From Acidobacteriales bacterium 59-55 (GTDB taxonomy: Bacteria > Acidobacteriota > Terriglobia > Terriglobales > Acidobacteriaceae): DNA of 64,000 nucleotides. Numbering within the stretch: position 1 is the stretch's first letter; the number at the start of each line of letters is the position of its first letter. Made by a program: the position numbers and the translations under genes. Shown here piece after piece: positions 1-8,306 of the stretch. Where the stretch lies: positions 495,393 to 559,392 of the forward strand of contig MKSV01000003.1 of the NCBI GenBank assembly GCA_001897435.1. Reading direction: 5' to 3'. A model generated the notes under the pieces. It was not told where the DNA came from. It saw only the letters and a program-made list of their open reading frames with translations, and did no database searches.

Positions 1-67
1 TCTGCGAGGAGGCTGCGGCACCGGTGAGGGCGAGGACGACGACGAAAGCGCGGACGATGTTCTTCAT
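1..67 (-). CDS. Secreted protein, N-terminal fragment cut by the window edge
   Basis: Only the first 22 codons are in the window. From the ATG at 67 the peptide begins MKNIVRAFVVVLALTGAAA and then SSQ: a basic n-region, a hydrophobic core and an AxA-like cleavage site, so a Sec signal peptide is likely. The function cannot be judged because the mature part lies outside. No strong Shine-Dalgarno is visible upstream. Confidence 0.6.
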   Translation of the reverse strand, partial: MKNIVRAFVVVLALTGAAASSQ

Positions 68-476
68 GATGTGATACCCCGGAAGTTGTATTTCTTTTCT
101 GTCGATTTTGCTGGACAGATTCGATAGACTGAGCATAAGATCGAACTTGATATAAGTCCAATAGAATCAGCTATATAGCGAAATATAAAACTTCAGATGT
201 GACTGATGTAACCAGGAGGAATTTGCTACTGCAAACAGTTGCAGCATTTCTTGCCGCAAAGCGGAAAAGAGCTTCTATTCCGCGCCCTCGATACAGAAGT
301 TGTTTCCTAAATGGGAATTTTTGTATGAGTTGCGAGAGGTGGCATCGGAGGTGTCGCAGGCCTTGAATGTTCGCCTTTTCATCGCTTTACCCGGCTTATG
401 CGCAAGGGCTTTGGCTTGACCATCGGAGCAGAAAAGTTGTAGACGACAGGGTGAGACGATTTTTTAGTCGCCTGAT
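68..476. other. AT-rich intergenic region
   Basis: About 400 bases without a convincing gene, clearly richer in A/T (roughly 80-330) than the flanks. It probably carries the promoter of the leftward secreted-protein gene and of the rightward channel gene. A good Shine-Dalgarno (AGGAGGA, 214-220) precedes a TTG-initiated 47-codon frame (223-366), but that peptide is basic, Cys/Arg-rich and unlike any family I know, so it is not called. Confidence 0.5.
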
Positions 477-536
477 ATGCACCCTGCACCGCACCCCATT
501 GTTCCTCTTTATCCTCAGGACACCGATCAAGACCAC

Positions 537-1136
537 ATGGCCGACCAGCTCGCTTCCACATCCCGTCTCGAAGCCTTCTCCGACGGCGTGATTGCCGTCA
601 TCATCACCATCATGGTGCTGGAGTTGAAGGTGCCGCACGAGAACGGCGTCGCAGGATTTCGCAGCATCCTGCCGACACTGGCTATCTATTTCATTTCATT
701 CAGCTTTACGGCGATCTATTGGCTGAACCACCATCACCTCGTCCACCGCATCGAGCAGACAGACCAGCGCATCCTCTATGCCAATCTGGCCTTCCTGTTC
801 TGTCTCTCGCTGTTGCCGTTCTTTACCTCGTATGTGCTCGAAAAGGAGAGCGATGCCTTCTCCGTCGCGCTGTACGCCGCCTCCATGGTGATTACAGGGT
901 TCAGCTTCCTGCTGCTTCGCCTGGCCATCGAGCACCGTCTCCGGATCGCCACCGCGCTGGAGCCGTTGGACACCGCCATTCAGCGCAAACATCTGCTCAG
1001 CCTCGCCTTTTACGGCCTTGCCATCCCCCTTGCCTACTTCCATCCCTCGCTGGCGCTGGCCGATATTGCCCTTGTCACGCTGATCTGGATCGTTCCGGCG
1101 GGTGGCACAAAGCCCTGTGACGAAGACTCCCGCTGA
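537..1136 (+). CDS. TMEM175-like (DUF1211) integral membrane protein, putative K+ channel
   Basis: The mature start carries the family signature: an acidic/aromatic FSDGVIAVIIT stretch in the first helix (about residues 12-22), the FSDGVFAIAxT-type motif of TMEM175/DUF1211 proteins, whose bacterial members form tetrameric potassium channels. Several further hydrophobic helices follow (around residues 45-65, 80-100, 108-130, 150-185), and the length of about 200 residues fits the bacterial six-helix form. I place the start at the ATG at 537, immediately before MADQLAS; an in-frame ATG at 477 would add 20 Pro/His-rich residues atypical of the family. The gene appears monocistronic. Confidence 0.75.
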   Translation: MADQLASTSRLEAFSDGVIAVIITIMVLELKVPHENGVAGFRSILPTLAIYFISFSFTAIYWLNHHHLVHRIEQTDQRILYANLAFLFCLSLLPFFTSYVLEKESDAFSVALYAASMVITGFSFLLLRLAIEHRLRIATALEPLDTAIQRKHLLSLAFYGLAIPLAYFHPSLALADIALVTLIWIVPAGGTKPCDEDSR

Positions 1137-1225
1137 GTTGCACATTCGCAGTCGTGCTGGACTGTACCCATCCTTGTTGATCTTTATCTTTGCTACAGTG
1201 GCGGTAACGATTTCGAGGTGATCTC

Positions 1226-1702
1226 ATGCTCCGCTTGCCTTGCTTTCCCACCGCCACCATCGTTCTAGCCTCAACCCTGCTTGCAGCTCCCATCGCCCGC
1301 TCGCAGGATCTTCAAGCGCTGACCACCGCCTCGCGAGAGCAACTCGACGTGGTCAAGGTTCTGCTGGCACAGCAGGCGGCGTGGAATCGGGGCGACATCG
1401 ACGCCTTCGCCCAGAACTACAAGGACGCGCCGGACACCTATATGGTCACTCATGAGATATCAAAGGGCTTTGCCGGACTGGTCGAGGAGTATCGCCACGA
1501 CTATCCCACCAAGGCGGCCATGGGAACGCTGACCTTCTCCGAGGTGGAGGCGCGGACGCTCGATGCGCGATTCGCCATCGTCCTCGGCAAATACCGCCTT
1601 GATCGCAGCAAAAAGGAGGGCGGTGCCGCCGAGGGGGTGTTCACGATGGTGCTCGAAAATACGGATAAGGGCTGGAAGATCATCCTCGACCACACCACCT
1701 GA
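1226..1702 (+). CDS. Secreted SnoaL-like / DUF4440 protein
   Basis: A 158-residue protein with an N-terminal signal peptide (MLRLPCFPTATIVLASTLLA, cleavage near ARSQ). The rest matches the NTF2-like SnoaL/DUF4440 pattern: a helix with QQAAWNRGDIDAFAQNY, where 'W..GD...F...Y' is the family hallmark, then beta strands ending in GWKIILDHTT (the usual 'W+I..DHTS' end). Such proteins are often found as small periplasmic ligand-binding or ketosteroid-isomerase-like folds; the substrate is unknown. A GAGGTGATCTC stretch just upstream of the ATG provides the ribosome binding site. It stands alone between a channel gene and a short repeat. Confidence 0.75.
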   Translation: MLRLPCFPTATIVLASTLLAAPIARSQDLQALTTASREQLDVVKVLLAQQAAWNRGDIDAFAQNYKDAPDTYMVTHEISKGFAGLVEEYRHDYPTKAAMGTLTFSEVEARTLDARFAIVLGKYRLDRSKKEGGAAEGVFTMVLENTDKGWKIILDHTT

Positions 1703-1756
1703 GAGCCCGGTGAACCTGCAATTGCAGCGAATCAATCGCGCAGGCACAGGGCAAAA

Positions 1757-1825
1757 CGAAATACAGGGTTCTCTCCACTACGCGGCGGACGGTAAAGCTA
1801 TCCGCCGCTCCGGTCGAGATGACGT
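1757..1825 (+). repeat. GAAATACAGGG...GAGATGACGT palindromic repeat, copy 1
   Basis: This copy starts CGAAATACAGGGTTCTCTCC, has a variable GC-rich hairpin (GGCGGAC/GTCCGCC-like) and ends CGGTCGAGATGACGT. It lies between two convergent genes. It is one of at least seven related copies in the window, always intergenic apart from a related piece in rnr. Confidence 0.8.
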
Positions 1826-1841
1826 GCAATTTAAGTTAGGC

Positions 1842-2870
1842 TTACTTCGCCCAGGCCAGACCGTCTGCGCCCTTGCCGGCGACGATCACGTTCTCGACCT
1901 TCCAGCCCACCAGGTCGATGGCTGCGACCTGTCCCGTGGCCATCGAAGAGACATAGGCCACCTTGCCGTCCGGGCGGGCGAGAACCTCCTGCGGAGCCTT
2001 GGGCACCGCAATCGTCCGCACTACCTTGAGGCTCTTCAGGTCGACAACGGCAACCGCGTTTGCCTTCGGCATCGCCACCAGCAGCCAGCGACCGTCCCTC
2101 GTCGAAGCCGTACCGTAGCCCACCGCCGGCAGAGCGATCCAGCTCTTAACTTTATTAGTCGCCGTATCGATCACCGCCAGGCGGGGCTGCGTCTGGTCCG
2201 CCGTAAACACCATCGAGTCGTCGCGCGAGACCGAGATGCGCTGCGTCGTCTTCGAGATCGGGATCACGGCCAGGGTCTTATGCGCCTTCATATCGAGCAC
2301 CGAAACCGTGCCCGGGCCGACGTTCGCCGTATAGCCGCGCGAGCCGTCGCTCGACAGCGCCAGCATGTGCGACTGCTCCTGCCCGGTCGGAATCGTGGCG
2401 ACAATCTTCAGCGTCTTCGGATTGATGGCCGTCACCGTCTTGTCCAGTTCGGTCGTCACATAGAGCAAGCCGCTGTTCGGATCGAAGACCGGGCAATGCG
2501 GCCTGACCTCGTGACCAAAGTCGACCGTGCCCACGAGCTTGCGGCTGGCGAGATCGACGACCAGCATCGACCGGCCATTCAGTCCCGGATGGCCCACGCC
2601 GGTATTGCCGTAGATGGGGAAGTAGCCGGTCCGTCCATCCGGCGAGGCGGCAGCCTCATGCGCATGAAGCTCCGGGACGTTCTCGGGGATCGTCGCCACC
2701 TCGTGTCCGGTGACGGGATCGACGATGCTGATATTGCGGTCGACCTGATTGACGACCAGCAACGATGCCTTCGTTGCGGCACCCGCATGACTCTGGGCAA
2801 AACCGACTCCGGCAGACAACCCAAGGCAGACTCCGCCCACGACAAGACGCGATACGATCGAATTTCCCAT
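1842..2870 (-). CDS. Exported YncE-like beta-propeller protein
   Basis: A 342-residue protein beginning MGNSIVSRLVVGGVCLGLSA, a signal peptide cleaved near AQSHA. It contains repeated 40-45 residue blade units of the YVTN/YncE type, for example SIVDPVTGHEVATIPE, AINPKTLKIVATIPTG, SVLDMKAHKTLAVIPI and AVVDLKSLKVVRTIAVP, so a seven-bladed propeller in the periplasm is expected. Such proteins usually act as scaffolds or binding partners; no catalytic residues can be assigned. An upstream extension is open but basic and unlike a leader, so I chose the ATG at 2870, which has a TATACT hexamer just upstream. It is divergent from the Tat-exported hydrolase at 2923. Confidence 0.8.
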   Translation of the reverse strand: MGNSIVSRLVVGGVCLGLSAGVGFAQSHAGAATKASLLVVNQVDRNISIVDPVTGHEVATIPENVPELHAHEAAASPDGRTGYFPIYGNTGVGHPGLNGRSMLVVDLASRKLVGTVDFGHEVRPHCPVFDPNSGLLYVTTELDKTVTAINPKTLKIVATIPTGQEQSHMLALSSDGSRGYTANVGPGTVSVLDMKAHKTLAVIPISKTTQRISVSRDDSMVFTADQTQPRLAVIDTATNKVKSWIALPAVGYGTASTRDGRWLLVAMPKANAVAVVDLKSLKVVRTIAVPKAPQEVLARPDGKVAYVSSMATGQVAAIDLVGWKVENVIVAGKGADGLAWAK

Positions 2871-2879
2871 AGGCCGCAA

Positions 2880-2885
2880 AGTATA
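2880..2885 (-). promoter_or_regulatory. Putative -10 (TATACT) for the beta-propeller gene, very short leader
   Basis: On the minus strand TATACT ends 9 nt before the ATG at 2870, with no Shine-Dalgarno between. A transcript starting about 6 nt downstream would have a leader of only a few bases. Confidence 0.45.
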
Positions 2886-2907
2886 CCTTGTCGCAGGCAC
2901 AACTTGG

Positions 2908-2913
2908 TAGAAT
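2908..2913 (+). promoter_or_regulatory. Putative -10 (TAGAAT) for the metallo-hydrolase gene, very short leader
   Basis: TAGAAT is followed by exactly 9 nt and then the ATG at 2923. A TTGTCG hexamer lies 14 nt upstream, which is short for a -35. The arrangement mirrors that on the opposite strand in the same 52-base gap. Confidence 0.4.
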
Positions 2914-2922
2914 CGGCGGCAA

Positions 2923-3924
2923 ATGAAAGATTTTGAGAACCTCTCGTCCCTCCAGGCGGCACGCCTCCTCTCCCGTCGCCGTTTTCTCGCCACAACTGCC
3001 ACTGCGGCCACCGCGGCATGGCTCACACCACGCGCGCTCTTTGCGCAACAGGCTCAGAGCCAGGAACAGGCCGAGCCCATCATGGTCGTCCAGGCGCGGA
3101 TCGACGCGGCCACGGCGAAGATCACCACGCAGAAGCTGCGCGGCAACGTCAGCGTTTTAATCGGTTCGGGAGGCAACATCGCCGTCCTCCCCGGTCCCGG
3201 GGGCAAGCTGCTGGTCGACGCCGGCATCTCCACCTCAAAACCGCAGATCACCAAAGCCCTGGCGGCCATCAGCCCCGATCCCATCGAAGGCCTCATCAAT
3301 ACGCACTGGCACTACGACCACACCGACGGTAATGAGTGGATCCACGCCGCCGGAGCCACCATCGTCGCCCACGAGAAGACGCGCCGCCGCCTCAGCACAC
3401 CGCAGGAGATCGCCATCTTCAACGCGCACTTCCCTCCCGCGCCCGCCGGTGCTCTGCCTACCAAGACCTTCACGACCGACGACAGTCTGAAGATCAACGG
3501 CAAGACCCTCATCCTCACCCACTACGATCCCGCCCACACCGACACCGACATCTCCGTGCACTTTGCCGACGCCGACATCCTGCACACGGGCGACACCTGG
3601 TTCAATGGAGCCTATCCGTTCATCGACTATTCGACCGGCGGCCATATCGACGGCATGATCCGCGCCAGCGTAAGTAATCTTGCAGTCGGCACCGATTCCA
3701 CCATCCTTATTCCCGGCCACGGCCCGGTCGGCAACAAGCAGCAGCTCTCCGAGTCGCACGACATGCTGGTTGCCGTTCGCGAGAAGATCGCCGGCCTCAA
3801 AAAGCAGGGCAAATCCGTCGACGAGACCGTCGCCGAAAAGCCTACCGCGCAGTATGACGCCAAGTGGGGGAAAGGCTTCGTTACGCCGGAGATGTTTGTG
3901 CGGCTGGTGTATCAGGGGGTGTAG
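2923..3924 (+). CDS. Tat-exported MBL-fold metallo-hydrolase
   Basis: A 333-residue protein. Residues about 17-42 form a twin-arginine signal (SRRRFLATTATAATAAW, cleavage near FAQQ). The metal site is clear: NTHWHYDHTDGNE gives the HxHxDH motif, HTGDTW supplies the bridging Asp, and IPGHGPVG the last His. This fits the broad metallo-beta-lactamase superfamily, probably binding two Zn or Fe/Zn. The Tat signal implies folding and metal loading before export. The substrate is unknown; a true beta-lactamase is possible but not indicated by class-specific residues. It is divergent from the propeller gene with a shared 52-base promoter region, and ends at a strong hairpin terminator. Confidence 0.85.
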   Translation: MKDFENLSSLQAARLLSRRRFLATTATAATAAWLTPRALFAQQAQSQEQAEPIMVVQARIDAATAKITTQKLRGNVSVLIGSGGNIAVLPGPGGKLLVDAGISTSKPQITKALAAISPDPIEGLINTHWHYDHTDGNEWIHAAGATIVAHEKTRRRLSTPQEIAIFNAHFPPAPAGALPTKTFTTDDSLKINGKTLILTHYDPAHTDTDISVHFADADILHTGDTWFNGAYPFIDYSTGGHIDGMIRASVSNLAVGTDSTILIPGHGPVGNKQQLSESHDMLVAVREKIAGLKKQGKSVDETVAEKPTAQYDAKWGKGFVTPEMFVRLVYQGV

Positions 3925-3948
3925 CGACAAGACATCCAGAAAGAAAAA

Positions 3949-3978
3949 CAGGGCCGAGCATCACGCTCGGCCCTGTTT
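3949..3978. terminator. Bidirectional rho-independent terminator
   Basis: A perfect 11-bp stem CAGGGCCGAGC/GCTCGGCCCTG with a 5-nt loop (ATCAC), preceded by AAAAA and followed by TTT. It lies between two convergent genes, the metallo-hydrolase and frr, and can serve both strands. Confidence 0.9.
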
Positions 3979-4005
3979 CCATTTGAAGCTGAAAAGCACA
4001 ACGGC

Positions 4006-4590
4006 TCAGACCGTCATTACTTCTTTTTCTTTGGCCTTGAACAGATCCTCGATCCGCTTGATCTCGGCGTCGGTCAACTGCTGAACCTCTTCGGTGGCGC
4101 GCTTCTCGTCGTCGCCGGAGATTAATTTGTCCTTGGCTGCTTTCTTGATCTGGTCGTTGCCGTCGCGCCGGATGCCGCGGATCGCGGTTTTGTGGTCTTC
4201 GAGCGTCTTGTTCAACTGCTTGACCACCTCCCTGCGCCGCTCCTCGGTCATGGGAGGCACCGGCACCCGGATCACCTTGCCGTCGGTCATCGGGTTCAGT
4301 CCCGTGCCCGAGGTGCGAATCGCCTTCTCAATCGCCGAGACCATGCCCATGTCGTAGGGCTGCACCAGGATCAGCGTCGGCTCCGGCGTGCTGACCTGCC
4401 CCATCTGGGCGACCGGCGTGTCGGTGCCGTAGTAGTCCACCCGAATCTGGTCGAGCATATGCACATTCGCCCGACCCGTCCGCGCCGAGAGCAGGTTTGC
4501 CCGGAAGTCTTCCACCGTCTTTTCCATCCGCGCCCGCAACTCCTGATGGGTGCTCTTCAACGCCTCTATATTCGCCATCACCGATGCCAT
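4006..4590 (-). CDS. frr: Ribosome recycling factor
   Basis: A 194-residue protein with the family layout: a long helix (MEKTVEDFRANLLSARTGRA), then the strand DQIRVDYYGTDTPVAQMGQV, the conserved ILVQPYD segment and VIRVPVPPMTEERR, ending in helices rich in K/E. RRF acts with EF-G to split post-termination ribosomes in the cytoplasm. The family is usually about 185 residues; the few extra residues are at the N-terminus (MASVMANIEALK), and a second ATG five codons in could be used, but GGAGAGA lies properly upstream of the first. The usual partner pyrH is not next to it; the neighbours are a lipoprotein gene and mltG, on the same strand. Confidence 0.95.
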   Translation of the reverse strand: MASVMANIEALKSTHQELRARMEKTVEDFRANLLSARTGRANVHMLDQIRVDYYGTDTPVAQMGQVSTPEPTLILVQPYDMGMVSAIEKAIRTSGTGLNPMTDGKVIRVPVPPMTEERRREVVKQLNKTLEDHKTAIRGIRRDGNDQIKKAAKDKLISGDDEKRATEEVQQLTDAEIKRIEDLFKAKEKEVMTV

Positions 4591-4689
4591 AGTCTCTCCA
4601 TAAACGACGTCCTCTATCTTATTCGATTAGACGAGGCAATTGGGGTTTTCAGCGTGTGGCGCGATGGGGAATACACAGGGTGGGCCGCC

Positions 4690-5574
4690 CTAATTCATCT
4701 TCTCAATCGGAACCGTATCCGGAATCTTCATCTCGAACTGATCGTTATCCAGCTTCTGGTTCAGCGTCATCTTCGTGATGGTGACGGTGAGGCTGTACTG
4801 GTCAACAGGACGGGTGATGACGATCTTCGAAGGGAACGGAATATCCCCGTAGTTCTGGTAGTTGCTGTACGTCGCCCGGGTAACGATATCGCCGTTCTCG
4901 TCGTAGATGTCCTGCTGATACGGCAGCAGGTTGGTCCGGCTGATATGGATGACGCGGTGCGTGTGCGCGGTCTGCCCCTGGGGCTGGGACAGGATCTGGA
5001 TGTCGTAGTCAGGCTCTTCGACCAGATCCTTCTTCCTCTTCGGATCCGCGACCAGCCGGATGTCGGAGGTAAGCGAGGCAATCTCGCTCGGCTCCGGGCC
5101 GCGGACCAGCAGAGAGTCGAAGAAGACGGCGGGCCGCAGATTTTCAAGACCGTTCTTCGACGGCTTCGTTACCTGGCTGGTGCCCTCCATGGCGCGGTTT
5201 CTGGGAGGAATCCAGAGCTTCCAGGTCTTGCCGTCGCTCACCATGTCCATCGCCTGGTTGCGCAGGACGGGAACCAGGAGGATCACGCGCAGGTCTTCGG
5301 GCTTGCGCAGAAAGATGTAGCCGCTGAAGCTGGGAGACTCGGTGACATGCCCTTGCAATGAGCTGCCGGTAGTCGCCGAGATCTCGACCGTAGCCTTCAT
5401 CGTCTGGATAGCATTGAACTGGGCGTCGACCCCATGAATCAGCTGGTCGAGCGATGAACTGATCACCAGCTCGGCCAGGTGCGTCCTGGGGACGATGCGG
5501 GTGTGAGACATGCATCCGGTCAGCGCCGGAATCATGCCAATCAATCCCACTGCTAAGGCTTGTTTTATCCTCAT
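4690..5574 (-). CDS. DUF4292/LolA-like lipoprotein
   Basis: From the ATG at 5574 the protein is MRIKQALAVGLIGMIPALTG followed by a Cys, a lipoprotein signal with an ALTGC lipobox. The mature part has alternating beta strands typical of the LolA/LolB-like fold (DUF4292): FNAIQTMKATVEIS, FSGYIFLRKPEDLRVILLVP, MVSDGKTWKLWIPP, and a C-terminal strand pair ending FEMKIPDTV. Such proteins sit in the outer membrane or periplasm and are thought to bind lipid or lipoprotein acyl chains. A TTG five codons upstream is possible, but a TATACT hexamer 14 nt before 5574 supports the later start. It lies just downstream of mltG in the same direction. Confidence 0.75.
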   Translation of the reverse strand: MRIKQALAVGLIGMIPALTGCMSHTRIVPRTHLAELVISSSLDQLIHGVDAQFNAIQTMKATVEISATTGSSLQGHVTESPSFSGYIFLRKPEDLRVILLVPVLRNQAMDMVSDGKTWKLWIPPRNRAMEGTSQVTKPSKNGLENLRPAVFFDSLLVRGPEPSEIASLTSDIRLVADPKRKKDLVEEPDYDIQILSQPQGQTAHTHRVIHISRTNLLPYQQDIYDENGDIVTRATYSNYQNYGDIPFPSKIVITRPVDQYSLTVTITKMTLNQKLDNDQFEMKIPDTVPIEKMN

Positions 5575-5588
5575 GAGCACAAAGTTCA

Positions 5589-5594
5589 AGTATA
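5589..5594 (-). promoter_or_regulatory. Putative -10 (TATACT) for the lipoprotein gene
   Basis: TATACT on the minus strand, 14 nt before the ATG at 5574, with no Shine-Dalgarno in between. This gives a predicted leader of about 8 nt. Confidence 0.35.
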
Positions 5595-5682
5595 TCTATC
5601 TGTGGACGCACGTCGATCTATATGGGCCGCGCCCAGACAGGTGGGGTTAAGTTTCTAGATTCATCAGGTTGGATGATCGAAG

Positions 5683-5720
5683 AGCTCGTTCCGGTTCGCT
5701 AAATTTGACCGGAACGAGCT
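5683..5720. terminator. Perfect 13-bp hairpin downstream of mltG
   Basis: AGCTCGTTCCGGT pairs with ACCGGAACGAGCT around a 12-nt loop, directly after the mltG stop codon on the minus strand. No T-tract follows, so it may be a weak terminator or an RNA-stabilising hairpin. Confidence 0.55.
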
Positions 5721-5726
5721 GGCAGT

Positions 5727-6716
5727 TCAGCGAACCCTCTGCTTTTGCGCCTCGCGGTACGCCTGCACCTGCTTCGAGTGCTGCTTCAGGTCGGTCGAGA
5801 AGCGGCTGTGACCGGCGGCGTCACTCACAAAATAAAGGTAGTCGGTCGTAGCCGGAGAGATGGCGGCCCGCAGCGAGGCGACGCCGGGATTGCAGATGGG
5901 ACCGGGAGGCAGACCCGCATGTTTATAGGTGTTGTACGGCGAGCTGGATTGCAGGTCCGAAGCATAGATCGTTCCCCGCCAGCGGCCATCGAGCAGCGCC
6001 GCATAAATGACCGTGGGATCGGTGGCCAGCGGCATTCCATGCGCCAACCGGTTGACGAAGACGCCCGCCACCAGCGGACGCTCCGAATCCTGATTAACTT
6101 CTTTTTCGACCAGCGAGGCCATAATCACGGTCCGCTCGACATCGCCGCTCATCCCGAGCTGCGTACTGACCTGGCGGAAGCGCCGCACCATCGCCGCCAG
6201 CATCTGCACCGCGGAGGTGTGGCGGGAGAAGTGATAGGTGTCGGGGAAGAGGTAGCCTTCAAGCGACTGCGGTTTTACATCTGCCTGCGGAAGCCACGCG
6301 AGCAGTTCGGTGTGCTCCCGCTCCGCCGCCAGAAAATCGTCGCGCGACCCCAACCCGGCAGCGGCAACCGCCTGGGCGATGTCGAAGATGTTGTAGCCCT
6401 CCGGAATCTTCAACGCGACCACATAGATATCGCCTCGCACGATCCGGTGATAGACCTCGGCCATGGGCACGGCATGGTCGAAGCGGTACTCTCCGGCCTT
6501 GAGCTTGCCGCGCAGGAAAACATGCAGTAGATCGAAGCCGTAACGATTGCGAATGACGCCGCTCTTCTCCAACTGCACGGCCATGGCCGGCGTTCCGGTG
6601 CCGGGGGCGATATCCACAAACGTCTCCGCATTCGGCCCAAAAGGGACGTAGACCACATAGCCGACGGCGGCCGCGGCGATCAGAATCATCAACAGAAGTA
6701 TTCCCAGAACCTTCAA
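5727..6716 (-). CDS. mltG: Endolytic murein transglycosylase MltG
   Basis: A 329-residue protein with one N-terminal membrane helix (VLGILLLMILIAAAAVGYVV) and the YceG/MltG domain: GTPAMAVQLEKSGVIRN and LKAGEYRF in the LysM-like part, then SLEGYLFPDTYHF, the catalytic segment MASLVEKEVNQDSERP with its essential Glu, MPLATDPTVIYA, and SPYNTYKHAGLPPGPICNPG. It cuts nascent glycan strands in the periplasm to set chain length. The start is TTG at 6716: an in-frame stop lies shortly upstream, no ATG is available, and GGAG sits 7-10 nt before the TTG. The DUF4292 gene follows in the same direction. Confidence 0.95.
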   Translation of the reverse strand: MKVLGILLLMILIAAAAVGYVVYVPFGPNAETFVDIAPGTGTPAMAVQLEKSGVIRNRYGFDLLHVFLRGKLKAGEYRFDHAVPMAEVYHRIVRGDIYVVALKIPEGYNIFDIAQAVAAAGLGSRDDFLAAEREHTELLAWLPQADVKPQSLEGYLFPDTYHFSRHTSAVQMLAAMVRRFRQVSTQLGMSGDVERTVIMASLVEKEVNQDSERPLVAGVFVNRLAHGMPLATDPTVIYAALLDGRWRGTIYASDLQSSSPYNTYKHAGLPPGPICNPGVASLRAAISPATTDYLYFVSDAAGHSRFSTDLKQHSKQVQAYREAQKQRVR

Positions 6717-6996
6717 ACCGCGTCTCCATGACTAATAATGCCGAGCAATGGCGCTCCGACTATTCTACGGTGCAGCCACCCGCCTGCGGCACTACCCTTC
6801 CGCTCGATATCGTGAGAGCAAAACCGTAGGTAGACGTCGGGCGAATCGCTATTGAATGTCGATTCATTTCCGCGGCGCTCCGCCGGGGATACCCTTCAGG
6901 CGTCCCATTCAGGGCTGGCAGCATCGTATAATCAATCTTTCATCTCAAAACCGCTGCCGCGCACACGCTGCGAGCACACCAGCGATCGGAGGCTCT

Positions 6997-7470
6997 ATGC
7001 CAGAACAAGTAAAGAAGAGGCTTGAAGAAGAGATCAAGCAGCTTGAATACGAGCTTACGACCGAGCTTCCCGCGGAGATCAAGAAGGCCGTCGCCCTCGG
7101 CGACCTGAGCGAGAACGCCGAATACCACATGGCCAAGCAGCGCCAGGTCTTCGTCAACGCGCGCCTCGGCCAGCTCAAGAAGCGGATGGGCGAGCTCGCC
7201 ATGGTGAACCTCGTCAATATCCCGCGCGACAAGGTCGGCTTCGGCGCAACCGTCACCGTCTTCGACTCCAGCAAGAACGAGGAGATCCAGTACAAGCTGG
7301 TCACCAGTGAGGAGTCCGACGTGGCCCAGGGCCTGATCTCGACGACCTCGCCGATCGGACGCTCCCTGCTCGGCAAAAAAGTCGGCGATGTGGCCACCGT
7401 GGTCACGCCCAACGGCAACCGCGAGCTTGAGGTGCTCAAGCTCGCCACCATTCACGATACCGGCGAATAG
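6997..7470 (+). CDS. greA: Transcription elongation factor GreA
   Basis: A 157-residue protein of standard GreA length. The N-terminal coiled coil (MPEQVKKRLEEEIKQLEYEL) includes the conserved acidic tip LGDLSENAEYHMAKQRQ, which enters the RNA polymerase secondary channel to stimulate cleavage of backtracked transcripts. The C-terminal FKBP-like domain has VGFGATVTVFD, the ISTTSPIGRSLLGKKVGD signature and PNGNRELEVL. Upstream in-frame codons exist, but CGGAGGC lies 5-6 nt before the ATG at 6997 and family alignment starts there. A GC hairpin follows the gene. Confidence 0.95.
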   Translation: MPEQVKKRLEEEIKQLEYELTTELPAEIKKAVALGDLSENAEYHMAKQRQVFVNARLGQLKKRMGELAMVNLVNIPRDKVGFGATVTVFDSSKNEEIQYKLVTSEESDVAQGLISTTSPIGRSLLGKKVGDVATVVTPNGNRELEVLKLATIHDTGE

Positions 7471-7518
7471 CCGGCAATCCTGGCGATTCAACGGGTTGCA
7501 TCGGTAAGTTGAAAACAC

Positions 7519-7547
7519 CTTCGGCAGGTCCGGGCGGCCTGCCGAAG
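7519..7547. terminator. Hairpin after greA
   Basis: CTTCGGCAGG pairs with CCTGCCGAAG around a 9-nt loop, 49 nt after the greA stop. It is followed by ATTGCGATT rather than a T-tract, so terminator activity is uncertain. Confidence 0.5.
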
Positions 7548-7624
7548 ATTGCGATTGAGTACACCGCCTCGGGTGGTGTAAACAGAGAGCGGCAAAGAAG
7601 GGCGACCGCTTCGGAGGCAGTTTT

Positions 7625-8257
7625 TTGACCTGGACAAGTGCATTCGGCAAGGGCAGCGGCTGGTTGCTGCAAAAGATCGTCAATGGACTTGCCCTTACCC
7701 GCATCTCTCCCAATGCACTCACCTTCATCGGCCTGCTCATCAATATCGTCGCCGCGCTCTTCTTCGGCTTCGCGCGGGTCCGCAACGCCGACCGGATGTT
7801 CCTTTACGCCGGGCTTATCATTATTGGCGCCGGTATCTTCGACATGGTCGATGGCCGGGTGGCGCGGCAGACCAACCAGGTCTCCGTCTTCGGCGCATTC
7901 TTCGATTCCGTGATGGACCGCTACTCGGATGTGGCTATCTTCTTTGGTTTGCTGGTCTTCTACGCCCGCGGCAACCGGCTCTTCTATGTCGGGCTGGTCG
8001 CCTTCGTCATGACCGCCTGCGTCATGGTCAGCTATACGCGCGCGCGCGCCGAGGCGCTGATCGGAAGTTGCAAGGTCGGCTTCATGGAGCGGCCCGAGCG
8101 CATCGTCTGCGTCATTCTGGGAGCGTTGTTCAACCACTGGGGAGTCATGGCCGCCGCGCTCTGGGTGCTCGCCTTCTTCTCCACCATCACCGTGATCCAC
8201 CGCATCCGGTACACCTACCTCGAAACCGAACGCAGAAAGCTGCTGCCTACGTCCTGA
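7625..8257 (+). CDS. CDP-alcohol phosphatidyltransferase
   Basis: A 210-residue integral membrane enzyme. The CDP-alcohol phosphotransferase signature DGx2ARx8Gx3Dx3D is complete: residues FDMVDGRVARQTNQVSVFG then AFFDSVMDR. These acidic residues bind the metal and CDP. Hydrophobic helices surround it (FIGLLINIVAALFFGF, LYAGLIIIGAGIF, VAIFFGLLVFY, VALFVMTACVM-like, and a C-terminal pair). It makes a phospholipid head-group product from CDP-diacylglycerol; the acceptor (glycerol phosphate, inositol phosphate or other) cannot be told by eye, so no symbol is given. The start is TTG at 7625, preceded by a GGAGG about 8 nt upstream. Confidence 0.85.
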   Translation: MTWTSAFGKGSGWLLQKIVNGLALTRISPNALTFIGLLINIVAALFFGFARVRNADRMFLYAGLIIIGAGIFDMVDGRVARQTNQVSVFGAFFDSVMDRYSDVAIFFGLLVFYARGNRLFYVGLVAFVMTACVMVSYTRARAEALIGSCKVGFMERPERIVCVILGALFNHWGVMAAALWVLAFFSTITVIHRIRYTYLETERRKLLPTS

Positions 8258-8306
8258 CGTCCTGAGACGAGGCAACAGCCACGGATTTCCTGAATTTTCG
8301 ACTGGT

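Noticed and set aside
223..366. TTG-initiated 47-codon frame after AGGAGGA
   Set aside because: Good Shine-Dalgarno, but the peptide is basic and unlike any family, and the region looks non-coding.
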